64,000 nucleotides of DNA from Apostichopus japonicus (Eukaryota > Echinodermata > Holothuroidea > Aspidochirotida > Stichopodidae), in NCBI RefSeq assembly GCF_037975245.1, contig NC_092568.1:6486501-6550500 (forward strand). The letters run 5' to 3'. The position numbers and the translations under genes were made by a program. Every line of letters starts with the position of its first letter. The stretch's first letter is position 1. Below, in pieces: positions 33,293 through 45,271 of this stretch. The notes beneath the pieces were generated by a model that was given only the letters and a program-made list of their open reading frames with translations, searched no databases and was not told the origin of the DNA.

Positions 33293-36010
33293 ACAGTAGG
33301 TGTTCTCATTTGTCAATATAGCAAATTGTATCTTTGGTTATACAAAGTCCTGTTTAGTGATGTGCAATCCATTCCAATAAACAGCACTCTACAAGTGCCA
33401 GTGAATGGAACTTTATTTGTTAATATCTGATGATAAAGCAACCTTGCTTGCCCCTTAGCCTCAGTTTGCCTTTGTCTCCTTTTAATGGGTTCTATTGTAC
33501 TGTCAGCCTGCCAGGTGTTGAGGTAAACTGTCCACTAATAAGACATACTTGAAGGCTCTATGGGATTATACAGGTTACTGATGTGCAAACCCCCACAAAG
33601 ATTTCCACAACCACCACAAACCACTCTAGATATTTCGGGATTTCCATTTTTTTGTACTTTTTGTTGGGGTTTTCTTTGTTTTTGTGGGTAAAGGTTTGAT
33701 ATGTGATTTACTGCTCTCAGCTGTTTAATGTAATTCTTATAACTGGATAGAGATCCAACTGAGAATCCCAAGATTTAATTTGTGGTTACTCTTTTCAAAT
33801 GGTTGCAGTAAGTTCCATTTCCTGCCTGCCATTCCAGGCTTGCTTGACACAGGACCACAGCACAGGTCTATTTGGATTACAGATAGGACAACAAAGACAG
33901 GGCCAGCAAAAAAGAAAGAAAAATCAAGCTGGCTATTTATGTCCTGTCACAGCCAATCCTCCCAGTAGCAACTTGCATTAGTTTATGTTAGTATTTCAAT
34001 TGTTTTATTGTACATGTATAGGAAGTGAGAACAAGTAGCAAGTGGTTAATACTGACAAATTAAGTCCATTTGAAATGAAATCTTGACAATACATGAAAGT
34101 GACTTGCAAATATTATTGTGAAGAGTGTGTTGAGAATGTGATAGGCTGGGAGGGGAAAGGAGTGGGGGGGAGGTGAGGTGTGAGAAAGGTGTGGAATTCA
34201 CCAAATGATGGAAATCTTTGTGTGTAGCCACTCTGTGTAAAGCTTAATACACATAATTGCAACACAAAACAAGTCTGTATTTTAAAGGTAACTTGGACAG
34301 CTGCAGGAGTCTTTACACTTGGTACAATGTAGTAGTGCAACATATCATCTCGAACCTTAAATAATTGATGTAGAAACAATGGAATTAATTAGAAATATTA
34401 CAATCCAACTATCAGTTGGTCAAATTGCTTCCTCTCTCTGTATCCCTTGTATTATGTAATGCTCATAACTTTTCTGGTGTTTCAATACTGGTTTTAAAGT
34501 ACTTAGCCACATCTGAAATACATTTGCCTGAAGTAACTCTTAGACTTCATCCAACCACATATTAATATCCTACCCAGCATCACAAAGCTACACCAGTCAC
34601 AGATTGATTGATTTCATCTGTGCATGAAACCACATGTGAACAAGTTAAAAGTTTAAATGTTTATAGATTCTTTTGCAAAACCTGGAAATCATGAACATGG
34701 ATTTTTGTCAATGTTTCTGAAAGGTCAGATCTGGGACAAGTCCTCAGTAGATTATGAAATTTATAGAAGGTGAGGACCTTTGTATGATTTGTAAGTGGAA
34801 TGGAAAAGAACCCCTGGCTAGACATTCCCTCAGCTATTGTTACCGGCTATGTAGAAATGTCTGTGTCTGTCTGTTACTTGGCAATTATACAATATATGCT
34901 TTTCTTTTTCTTTGTTCTGTTTAATGAAACTTTGACACAATGATCCTCCTGGTGATGAACTTTTCAGGAATCTTAGGTCAAACATCATTTAGGGGCTGGC
35001 TGGTCATTATACGAAAATATGCAAACATTCTTCTCCAGCAGGATGGATACATATATACTTACAAAGAGTTTTCTAGGCCAGTCCCTGTAAGCAGCAGTTG
35101 TGAGTTGTTACAAACAGGGTTGAGGGATATGTTTATGTAGCTTTCATGGCTGGTCAGGGTGAAACCTATGGTACATGCCAAATTTAATGTGGTACTCTAT
35201 GAGCTTTTGCTTCTCATTGACAGAGATTCACAGTTTTAGTTTACTTTACTTTAGAGATTCAGCTTTAGGAATTATTTTGGTAACCAAAGGTGATGGATAA
35301 ATAATTCCAAGGTAGAGAGTGAAGTAGGAGTTGATTATTATGTTGTAGAGGATTACTGAGATTCATTTTATAGGTGATACTATTAACAGTAAGTTAATCC
35401 ATCTGATTATAGTCTTTGAGGAGTGAAATCTTTGTCTTGCCAATTTTCTTCTCAGATTGACAAAAACAGTATCTAGGTGGATCTAAGTGACCCTGTGATA
35501 ATTACTTCTCTAACCCAGAGTTGTTTTATATTGGTTAGTAGCAGCTGTAGACATCACCAAACTGCCAGTATTTAAAACAAACTCAAATTCTACACAAGGT
35601 CCAAATACTGTGATCATGGTTTGGTATTTTGTATTTTCTCAACCCTTTGACTTTTAACAATTTCAGTAGCTATAAATAATGTCTTGACTTGAAGGTATGG
35701 CATCAGCTGTCTGGTTGTGGTTTAAGGGTGTACCTCTATGCTCAGCAGTGACTAAAGACCAATTTAGTTTAGTTTGAACTTGACTTTAGTGACACATGTT
35801 GCTCTCCTCAATAAATGTGGCAAAGCCCATGGGGAGAAGGTTAATGAACCCCTTAAGGTTTAACTATTAAACTAATGAGAGCATTTGCAGTCTCTTGTGA
35901 ATCCAGCCAATCCCACCTAACATAAAAGGTCAATTAAATATGATGCCTCTAGAGCACTCTTTAAAAGCTACTCATCAGTTAGTGCCCCAAATAGTAACAT
36001 GCTGAAAATT
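33293..36010. other. Intron sequence, no firm feature
   Basis: Non-coding sequence between the minisatellite and a cluster of MITEs. Apart from the weak alternative exon at 33838, nothing was recognised. Confidence 0.4.
33838..33981 (+). CDS. Possible alternative terminal exon
   Basis: After a C/T-rich acceptor (CCTGCCTGCCATTCCAG) the phase-0 frame reads ACLTQDHSTG and then a Gln/Lys-rich piece, GQQRQGQQKRKKNQ, before a stop at 33979-33981. Exon 28106 ends in phase 0, so splicing to this segment would keep frame and end the protein with a basic tail. No donor that would fit the phase of exon 39598 exists, and no AATAAA follows closely. The Gln/Lys-rich composition resembles real coding sequence, but 48 open codons may be chance. 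Confidence 0.25.
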   Translation, partial: ACLTQDHSTGLFGLQIGQQRQGQQKRKKNQAGYLCPVTANPPSSNLH

Positions 36011-36015
36011 ATACC

Positions 36016-36205
36016 TGTGGTAGTAGATTAACTAAAACGACTGCACTTAGTCTATACACTTATGTCATTAGTATATAACTATGGTATGTGTGGGTAACCT
36101 GGGAGTAGGTCTATCTTATCATATTACATAAATATATGGATGAATTTATATGAACGATGACGTAAGTGTATAGACTCAATGCAGTCGTTTAGTTAATCGA
36201 CCACA
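36016..36205. mobile_element. 190-bp MITE with long inverted ends
   Basis: The left end TGTGGTAGTAGATTAACTAA and the complement of the right end, TGTGGTCGATTAACTAAACG, are alike over about 48 bp, continuing through ACGACTGCA and TCTATACACTTA. There is no coding capacity. Target duplication is unclear. It lies 13 bp before another inserted element at 36219. Confidence 0.75.
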
Positions 36206-36218
36206 AAAGTCTCTAGAG

Positions 36219-36544
36219 GCAGGGTTTCCCTAATTTCATCCCCCCATGAACCCCCTGTGGATGTCAGAGTTGACCACGAACCCCCAACTTTTCGAGACAC
36301 GATCTGAGTCATTATTATACTATAATACGCATAACAGTGCTTCGTAAAAGATCAAGTTCATAATGTAATATTGTAGAGTTTGTCGATAGGTACAACTTTT
36401 TTACATTACTAAATTATATGATATATCAGATTTTAGTTCAACAAAAAGTACTCTAGTTTTGACTTTCAGAAACGTCTCACGAAGCCCCTGGGATGGACTC
36501 ACGCACTCCCTGGGGGTTCATGCACCCCAGTTAGTGAACCCCTG
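36219..36544. mobile_element. hAT-type MITE with 8-bp TSD CTCTAGAG
   Basis: A 326-bp segment with inverted ends (G)CAGGGTTTCCCTAA and TTAGTGAACCCCTG and inner inverted motifs CATGAACCCCC and GGGGGTTCATG. It is flanked by the 8-bp direct repeat CTCTAGAG (36211-36218 and 36545-36552). The same octamer and about 60 bp of following sequence also occur at 35951, so the host sequence around it was duplicated as well. Confidence 0.75.
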
Positions 36545-36606
36545 CTCTAGAGTATTCTTTAAAGGCTCATCAGTTAGTGCCCTAAATTGTAACATGCTGA
36601 AAATTG

Positions 36607-39597
36607 CTGAAAGGTAAAATACTTTTTTTCAAAAAGTATAGTTTCCAAATATCTTCCAGACTGTGAGGAATGTTAAATTTGGCAATAATTTGTCTCAAAG
36701 AGCTAAAATGCTTTAAGGGTGTCTAGTTTGAAGTCTGAAATGGAGTAACCATTATATATAGTTCATATGAAAGTAATGCTGAGTCCTGATGCTGAGACTG
36801 ATTCTTCATTTCAACATACTGTACGTAGTAGTCTCAAATCAGGCCACAGGATTCTTTATTGGGATTGTTTCATGGGAAACAACTTTTTAGTAACTAAACA
36901 GTCACCAATCTTTTTTTTACAATTTTAACTCAAACTAGTTCAGTTGATGGTGTAACTAACAAAGTTCTGTTGTTTATCAATCTGTATCTTAATTAAATAT
37001 ATAAGAGGCATGTTCTGTCAATCTGTCATGCCTTTTGATAAAACTTTGATATAATGGTCCTTGAGTGGTGGGTCATTGTGCTTGTCTGAGGATATGAGCA
37101 CAAAGGCCATTGACAGTAGATCATTTTAGCCTTGTTACTGTACAGATTATATTGTTTAGGAAATTACAACTTAGCACTTCTCGTCCCATTCAGAAATGCA
37201 TCAACCAAAGATTCTTATAATTTTGTTGTTAAGCTGTCGGTTATCTTGGTAAGGTCATGTTGGGGTCTTGTAAAATTAGAATTGACAGCTGCCTACAAAC
37301 TTACAAAGAGTACGTAACCTGAAGGACTTTTTTAATACTGATCGATTAATACTGTAATAATTGAGCATAAATTGGTTTAGTAAATCATATAGCCACTTTG
37401 TTTGATATTTAACCAGTATGCCATTCTTATAGCCAGCCTAATTGGTAATTTGGCTTGCTCTGTCATTGATCCAGCCAAAGCCATGCAATTAATCTCATAT
37501 CAAGCAGCAATGAGGGAACTCCTGTAATTAAGAAACTGGGTCTTGTTTTATTCTTAATTGTGCCAGATCAAACCCAGACTTATGACATGGTATACCACTG
37601 TACATGATTTATATCACCTTCCCCCATCTTTGTGTGGAATTTGTACTGTTAGTGGCAGCCCCGCTCACTTATATGGGAACAAGTCCAACTGTGATTTTTG
37701 ACAATCCACTCTTCTTGTGGAAAACATGTTCATTTTGGAAAACCAAATCATTGTGGCAAACATGAACACTTTGGCAGCCAAATTTATGTTGAGTTGAAGT
37801 TTTCAAGTTCTTGGTTCTTTCTGCAAAGATGTTGGTTTAAAGAAGTCAGCTGGTGATGACAGTGATTTTATTTAATAACTTTTATTTTGTAAACAGATCA
37901 TGGTTATGAAGATACTCTTTTCTGGGTGGTCCCTGTATTGTAGTCATTTGTGTCACATATCTCATGTTTTTCCCATCATTTGGACTAATTGTATTGAAAA
38001 GTATGGATTCTGTAACATAACAAAGAAGTTGAATGTTCACATGTCAGAAATGACACCTGTTAGAATGTAGTCTATGTTTGGAGTTATGGTCCATCTGGAT
38101 TTCTACTTCAGGTCTAGAAGCTACTTGCCTTCAAACCATTGGTTTACTGTGCCATTGGAATGTAATAATTTGTGTGAAGTATCTGGAATAGTTACAGCTG
38201 GAATTTCACAGAAAAGGCAAACAACCATCAATTTGTCTTTGATAATTTAATAATCACAAGACTTTGTCTGCATACAAGAGTGAGCACTTTTGTAATTGGA
38301 AAAAAAAAACCTGTACAATGCAATATGACATCATACAGCTCATTCATCCAGTGAGGTACTACAACTTTAGTTGTCTCAACTTAACATCACAAGAGAGCAG
38401 AATTCCATTCTATTTGTGTCATCTTTCAAATTTGTAGTTGGTTTACAGTACTGTGCTGCATTGTAGGTCAAATACTTACTCTTTTCTTAAGTTGTTTGAG
38501 GTACATGGTACCATCTCTTTGAGTTACCGCCTTAAGTGTCATAACAATATATATATATAATAATATATGAATTAATTTTGTCTTTCTTTTTGTTTTGTCA
38601 CCTTTTTTCAATCCTATTTATAAATATGTAATATTTATCCTGGATATGAAATATTTAATCTGACAATTTCACAACTGAACCGTGGATACATTTCTCCTTA
38701 TTTAGGACCTACCCCCATTTGTTGCAGTACTAATTGATGTTCAAATTATAGTTTGAACAATAGGAAGACATTCTGAACTTTTCTGAAATATCTAGTGAGA
38801 GACCTTGTTGTCATTACTGCATGTCCAAAATGTAGGCTGAAATGGGTCATATACAGTTAATGTTCTAATATATTTGTTTTGTGAACCTGCGTCCATACTA
38901 CTTTCTGAGCAATCAGCATGTTGTATTATTGTGTACATTTGTCAGTTATTGTCAATGGGTGGCTCGGGCATACTTTCATAATTGTTCAAGGGGCTAACAC
39001 TTGGAGAGATTGATCTTGTTCTCACATGTAGCAATTTTAAAGCACAGACGCGCTTGTCATAAAGAGGAATTACAGTTCTTTTGAATGTATTCCATACCCT
39101 GGTGAGGATCTGGGGACTTCGGCTGCAGCATTTGCAGATATTCTTGTTCTTTCGAATGCTCAATTAAACACACAGAAATACTGTTGAGATAGGAATTCAA
39201 TTTCAGTGAATTGTTTCAAAGACCTGGTAGGCGAACTGGGGAAGCCCCTGCAAGCTGTAGCATTTTGTTAGCCTAATAGTAACCAAGTTTGGGAAATGTA
39301 AATGTATGGCCTAATATTAACCAAGTCTGGGAAATGTAAATGTATGAGAGAATTAGAAACAGAACAGTTTTGTTTTCTTTCTGCATCTGAAATTCATGGT
39401 TGTATGACACCCTCACTGAATTCTGCTCTATTTGAGACCAACAAGGCTAATTTTAAATATTCTCTGGTGTGTGTGGCAGGTGTGAATTTGGAAGTGAAGG
39501 GTTTCAAATGTCTTGTGAATGTAAGGTTGGAAAAAAAGTGACATTCCCTTTGAAAACACACATAATGTAGTTCTGTTTTTACTCTTTTTGTATACAG
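36607..39597. other. Intron sequence, no feature apart from a small duplication
   Basis: AT-rich intron DNA. A 39-bp direct duplication (AACCAAGT(T/C)TGGGAAATGT) lies at about 39270-39346. No exon with matching phase was found. Confidence 0.4.
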
Positions 39598-39764
39598 ATT
39601 GCTGCCTATCACACCAGTACAACAGTAGCTGTGCAAGATGCCCTCCAGAGACATGCAAGCACCACTTTGCCATATGCGGACAGCTCTGTGAAAAGAAAAC
39701 CCCATCCACCATCCCAAACATGTGGCCAATCACGGAGACCGATTAGTTCCCAACGGCTGGCTAG
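39598..39764 (+). CDS. Exon 6 of 7 seen
   Basis: A 167-nt exon after the T-rich acceptor TTTTTGTATACAG and before the donor GTAAGA. It starts in phase 0 with IAAYHTSTTVAVQDALQRHA, goes on through KRKPHPPSQ, and ends with ISSQRLA plus two bases (AG) that pair with the single G opening exon 50402 to give Arg. LQRHAST repeats the Leu-x-Arg-x-x-Ser pattern seen in exon 24418, another potential site for a basophilic kinase. Pro/Ser/Arg-rich composition suggests a disordered region. Confidence 0.75.
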
Positions 39765-40207
39765 GTAAGATTAAATCAGTTAACCAGTTTGAGTACCAGT
39801 AACAATCCACCAGGTGGAGCAGAGTACAGACAACTGTGCTAGAATATGTATATGAGTAAGAACTCACTACAAGTCTGCAGTTATGAAAATTTATATATCA
39901 AAGGCAGGTAAAGTATTGCCACTATAGCTGTTATATGTAAACTGATAATGAGGGGAAAACGATGGAAAGACAATTGTCCATCTGACATGGATGGTGACAT
40001 TTAATGGTAAGATTATTTATCTTACCTTTCATGAATATATTCAATTGTAGCATTTCCAATAGGGCTGGTGAATAGTGTCAGCCAGTACAGATATCACAAA
40101 ATTGTGAACATGAAGGGCATGCAAAGCAAGAAATAAGTTGTTAGGTAAACATTTAGGTTTTAATGTGTGACCCCACATGTTCAGTCCTCCCACCCAGGAG
40201 ACATTAG

Positions 40208-41429
40208 TAGTGTTTGCACGGGTTATCCGGGTACCCGGGTACCCGCCCGACGCAATACTACCCGGTTCCTAATTTATTACCCGAATTCTACGCAAAGTGT
40301 GATTTAAAAAAAAAAAAAAATGCAAACCTACGGTTAGGCAGATTTCCCATTGACTTAGTGTGGTGTTAGGCTAACATATGTGGTCGAAGGTAACAGCAAT
40401 AACGAAGGTACCCCCCCCCCCCCGACGCGATACTACCCGGTTCCTAATTTATAATTGAATCCTACGCAGTGTGATTTAAAAAAAAAATATATGCAAACCG
40501 ATGGTTAGGCAGATTTCCCATTGACTCAGTGTGGTGTTAGGCTACCATGTGGTTGAAGATAACAGCGATAACGGAACTATTCCATGGATATCTTATAACT
40601 GCGTCACAATTTCAGCTAATAAACAAATGGCTATGCTAGATTACCCCATTTACTTAGTGTGGTGTTAGGCAACCACGTGGTCGAACGTAACAGCAATAAT
40701 GAATGTGTACCATGGATATCTTATAACTGCGTCACAATTTCAGCGAATAAAAAGATGGTTAGGTTTAGCTAGATTTCTCATGCATTGACTTAGTGTGGTG
40801 TAAGGCTACCATGTGGAAGAAATGATTATTAATTCATTCGTTTATTTCATAGAAGGAAAGGCTGACAAGGAATTTTACGACATGTTTATGGATCATAGAC
40901 GGGATAAATAAAAAATAATAATCGCAAGTGGCATTTTACAAATCGTGTATTCCAAATGCGATCAAATTGGGCGAATCGCGTAATCTCGCGGCTAATGCGA
41001 ACCCTGGGCCTGCATAATAGATAGTAGTAGTAAAAACTGTTTAGGAGCTAACTTGGATATTTTTATGGTGTGATCCAATAGACGTGGAGAGCCTGCATAA
41101 GCAGCGGCGGCAGTGCGATGTTAACAACATTACTTCTAATTAGTAGTAATGTTAATTAATAATTACATTAAGTAATTAACAAGTTTATGACAGAAAAAAA
41201 GCAAATAGAAATTATTGAGGAAGGTTTTATACCTTACCTTACACATACGTGTTTGAACATGAAAACATTGTCAGTAGAGAAAATACTTCATTTATAATAG
41301 CATCCAATATGTAATTTCTTGAAAATCGTGAAAAACGAGAGTAAACAATTTTTCCCGGGTACCCGGATACCCGACGGGTAACGGCTCTCGGGTACCCGGT
41401 TCCCGATTTTTGGACCCGTGTAAACACTA
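40208..41429. mobile_element. 1.2-kb hAT-type element with 8-bp TSD and internal repeats
   Basis: Ends TAGTGTTTGCACGGGT and ACCCGTGTAAACACTA are inverted copies (one or two mismatches). They are flanked by the 8-bp direct repeat GACATTAG (40200-40207 and 41430-41437). Next to both ends lie CCCGGGTACCCGG-type palindromic blocks. Inside, four copies of a 130-170-bp unit carry GACTTAGTGTGGTGTTAGGC and ATGGATATCTTATAACTGCG. No transposase frame is present. The 8-bp duplication points to the hAT group. A second, end-less copy of its interior lies at 55609-56465. Confidence 0.85.
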
Positions 41430-41439
41430 GACATTAGTC

Positions 41440-42600
41440 TTAATGAGAGCAGGGTTCTTCGCCTGTAATGGGGAGACAACACACAAACAAATAGAATCAC
41501 ACCAAAACCATATATTACTATACAATTGATGTATTCATAATTAAAGAAGCAAGAAGAAAAAGAGAAGTTAATTAAGAACAACAAATTTTTAACTTTTCAT
41601 ATGAAACAGTAAACTATAAAAACACAATTAATCCCATCCGTGTCCAGATGTAACACAAGTAGGGGGAAGGGGGCTCACTCTCTCTCTGCTCGGCTGTCTG
41701 TCTGGTGCAGGGCAGATCATGGCTTGGTGGGAGGGGGCATCTTACGACCAGGGTGTTAGTCATGCCCACCCAATCCAAAGAACATGTGTAGAAATTATTG
41801 GGTAATTTCTAAAGATGATGTCTACAACATCCTAGATGGCTGAGGGCTGTCAAGTAAGTGGCCTTTAGAACTTAAATATCAAATATAATCAAGAGCAATG
41901 GGGCTTAATACCAAATGCAATATGAGACAAATCTATAACTGTATAAATATATAAATTAAACATAGTACATTCCTGTGTGCTTGGAGCCATCACAGAGTAA
42001 AAGCTTACTTCAGGAAAAAACAAAGTGATTCATACAAAAATACAAAGTGATTCATACATGTATAGAAATTAGTAGATAATTTCTATTGATTTCTCCAACA
42101 TCCTGAGACGACTGAGGCCGTTCAAGTGAGTGGCACAGATCACTGGTAAACTGGCTGCCTTATAGAGCCTGGGGAAAGTACCTGCCAAGCCCAAATAAGG
42201 AGATAAATAAACCAGCTGATCGGCTTACTCATTATCGAAAACACCAACATTACTATTAAACAACCACTAAGACACCAGGTGTAAACAACTGACATAGTCC
42301 CAGAGAATGAGCTAATACACAAAGAGTTGGAGAAAAGGGTCACCTGTTTGCAGAAGATCTCCAACTCATGGGAAAACTTCACCTTTGAATATGTTGGCTT
42401 ATGGGTTCGGTAGTGGTTAACTCTTCTTGGTACACATGGAGGACAAGGCAATGTCATTGCAAGAATAAAGGCATAGTCATGACAACTTCCTGCAAGGAAG
42501 TGACAGGCCATTGAACTCCATGAGCACCGAGAATTTGTAGGGGGAACCTATAACAGGGAGGGGGCATCTAAATCCTAGTAAGTCCTAATTTACCCAAAAA
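41440..42600. other. Non-coding, probably an old unidentified repeat
   Basis: Two imperfect direct copies, about 41788-41870 and 42061-42135, share AGAAATTA, TAATTTCT, CAACATCCT, ACTGAGG and GTCAAGT-like blocks about 273 bp apart. A 123-codon minus frame at 42140-42511 is unfamiliar. It may be debris of a retroelement, but no LTR ends or protein motifs could be shown. Confidence 0.3.
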
Positions 42601-44811
42601 TTAAGGGTGCTACAAAAGCAAGGTATAAACTTTGCTACGGTAACTGTAACGTCAAAATTTGTGGTGTTAGCTTTACGTTGCCATGGTTACCACTTCTTAC
42701 AATTTATTTGCAAAATTCAAACCCTTCTTGCTAACTCTCATTGTTCTTTTACTTTAAGTTCATGGAATTATCTATATGGAGAAAGCAAGCTACTTGCTAA
42801 GATGCTACAATTGTTAAGAAGAAACAACGATAGCTATTATATCTCATGACTTTTAATTATGAAAGTTTTTATTTCCCTTGCTATTCAAACTTCAAAGCAG
42901 CATGTTTACGTGGGTGTGAAATATAAAACTGCTGGTAATCAGATCTAATAATTTACTTTTTGAAGTTTTGTTTGAGGATTCTTTAGTATACTAGCTAAGC
43001 TGATTGCGGTTATGACTGGGGTGGTCCTTACAGTGACATTTCTATATAGCTCATTCAAGAATGCTGTCACTGAAATATAATTCTCATGATTCATGTACAA
43101 GATATAGATCTACAGATGGTTATTGACAGCTGCTTATTTTGAGACTAGAGGAAAAGAATTTGTCATGCAGAGATGGCACCATAAGAAATTAACAGAATCA
43201 TGAAAGTATTCTATTCCATATTAAAATACAACCACTCACACCTGCTCTCAAAGTGGAGCAAAGCATCTGCTCAAGAGGTTAACCTAGCATTAAAAGCAGT
43301 TACGGAACATGTGAAAGTGTCAATTGCCTGAGCTGAAAGATCAAGCAGCTTCAGTTTAAATACTGTGATACAAGGTTGCAAACCTCTCCTAGAAACTGTG
43401 CACTGCCACCCTGCAAAAGTGGAGTTACCAGTCCTCTGCTAGTGATTCCTGTAATGAAGTATGATTACAGAGACATATGATAACAATTATTTGATTATTG
43501 ATCACTTAGGACTTGCACTTTAAGTAGCTATTTGCACATACGGTAGCTAACTGTCAGCACTGTGAGCAAACCTCCCAAGTCCTTCTTACAGGAAGCTTGC
43601 TTCAATCAAACAGACACATTTGTCCATATTGGTATGCAAAGAGCAAATTTTAAAAATGAGTTTCTCCACATATTCTTCATTTGTTTGAGAGGCTAAGATA
43701 TGTAGTATCAAAATTATACCCAGCCCAATACAAATAGCTCCTTTTATTCAGAAAACTTTGAAAGGAATATTCATTTTAAGTGAAGCTTTACTAAAAAAGT
43801 TATAACACTGTCAGCATGCAGTGAAAAATCTAGCTCTTTTGTTGCACTTTATCACATATTTGCATTGTTGGGCATTTTACTTCTGTATTAAAAAAAAATA
43901 TTCCAACCCATCATCATTTATCTTTAAATGATCATTGTATACTTAACTCCATCTACTTCCCATATAGTACTGATTGATCACTGAGTCCTTTGTTTTAATA
44001 GCCTGTAGGAAACATAGAAAGTTCTACTGATATGGTAATTTGTTAAGAGACACATGTGGCCTAGGTATCATCAGGTTTTCCTCTGTTGGTGGCTGGCAAC
44101 TGTGAAAAACCAGACTGACTGTATCTGCATGTTGCCCTGACAGGGACAGGGGGTAATAACTTAATATCAGTCTTGTCAGCTGTTTCAATTACCTCCATAC
44201 AAAGAGCTTTAAACATACCATACAAATAGATAGTCATTTCTTCATCCTGTAGCCAGAGACTCTTCAAAGTGACATTTTTTTCTACTTATTCAATTTCCTA
44301 GCAATTATGCAAAGATTACTTCAAAATTGATCACGTTTCCTGTATCTTATAGCAAATGTTATAAATGCTTATAAACATATTTATTGTGGAATCAAGGACT
44401 CTGACATCCCCAAGGAAAGTAAGGCAAATTGTTCAACCTCTGGCAAACTAGATTGGTGGTGTACTGACTCCAGATCAGCTACTGCACCAGCAAGATGGCT
44501 GCTGCTGGTTGTGCTTGGTGGTACTGACAATTGTGTTTGGTTGGCTGACTGCAGATATAATCCAATAACATGACAGTTTTGGTTATTAAGTTGGAGAAAA
44601 GACAATTAAATAAAAGTAGTGGCTATAATAAAAGCTCATACTTGCACTTTCGAATCTCCCCCGCCCCTTCTTCCTCCCATTCACAGTTGAGATATTAGTG
44701 ATTCAATCCTGGATTTAAGTGGTAATTTAATCAATTATACAAATCCCAATTGAAAAGTGGAGAGGTGGGGAGGGGAGATAAATGATCGAACATGATAAAT
44801 CTGAAGGAGTG

Positions 44812-44945
44812 TGCCTGTAGCGCACACCCGGAGCACCTTGGCACAAAGCCTTTATCGGGTGGGGTCCAGGGACCCGTCTTAGGCTCCTGATGGGGTCCGG
44901 GAAGCCCTGGCGGGGCCAATTGGGACAACTCACATCTACAAATCC
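44812..44945. mobile_element. GC-rich transposon fragment
   Basis: A GC-rich island in AT-rich intron DNA containing GGTGGGGTCCAGGGACCCG and GATGGGGTCCGGGAAGCCC. The complement (GGACCCCACC, GGCCC) matches blocks inside the hAT-type element at 57410-57480 and 57880-57915, so it is probably a related transposon remnant. Confidence 0.45.
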
Positions 44946-45160
44946 TCAAGTTTGCTTCTGTTTGGTCCCTGCAATTGGTATGTGAGTCATACATATATTT
45001 TAACAGAAGTCACATCTGACAAGTGATTAGACTTAAATTTAGAAAGACTTATCTACTTAACATTTGGGTGTATCTTAGGGCTTTTATCATGTTTGATAAA
45101 ATGGAAACTTAAACCAAAAACAATGATTGATTTCAAGATGATTTATTTTCTGTGTCTCTC

Positions 45161-45271
45161 AATTAATGTTCAATTAGGCATTGTAAAATTACTTCAAGAT
45201 ACTGATTTAATACAATTAATGTTTAATTAGACCTTTGTAAAATTTCTTCAAGATACTGATTTAATACAATT
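45161..45271. repeat. 53-bp tandem duplication
   Basis: Two copies of a 53-bp unit sharing TTCAAGATACTGATTTAATA and AATTAATGTT, with a few substitutions. Confidence 0.8.

Noticed and set aside
42140-42511. 123-codon minus frame
   Set aside because: Unfamiliar sequence in a region of old repeats, with no start or splice support.
43992-44034. 33-nt open segment between TTTTAATAG and GTAATT
   Set aside because: Its phase does not match the neighbouring exons, which need a one-base start here.
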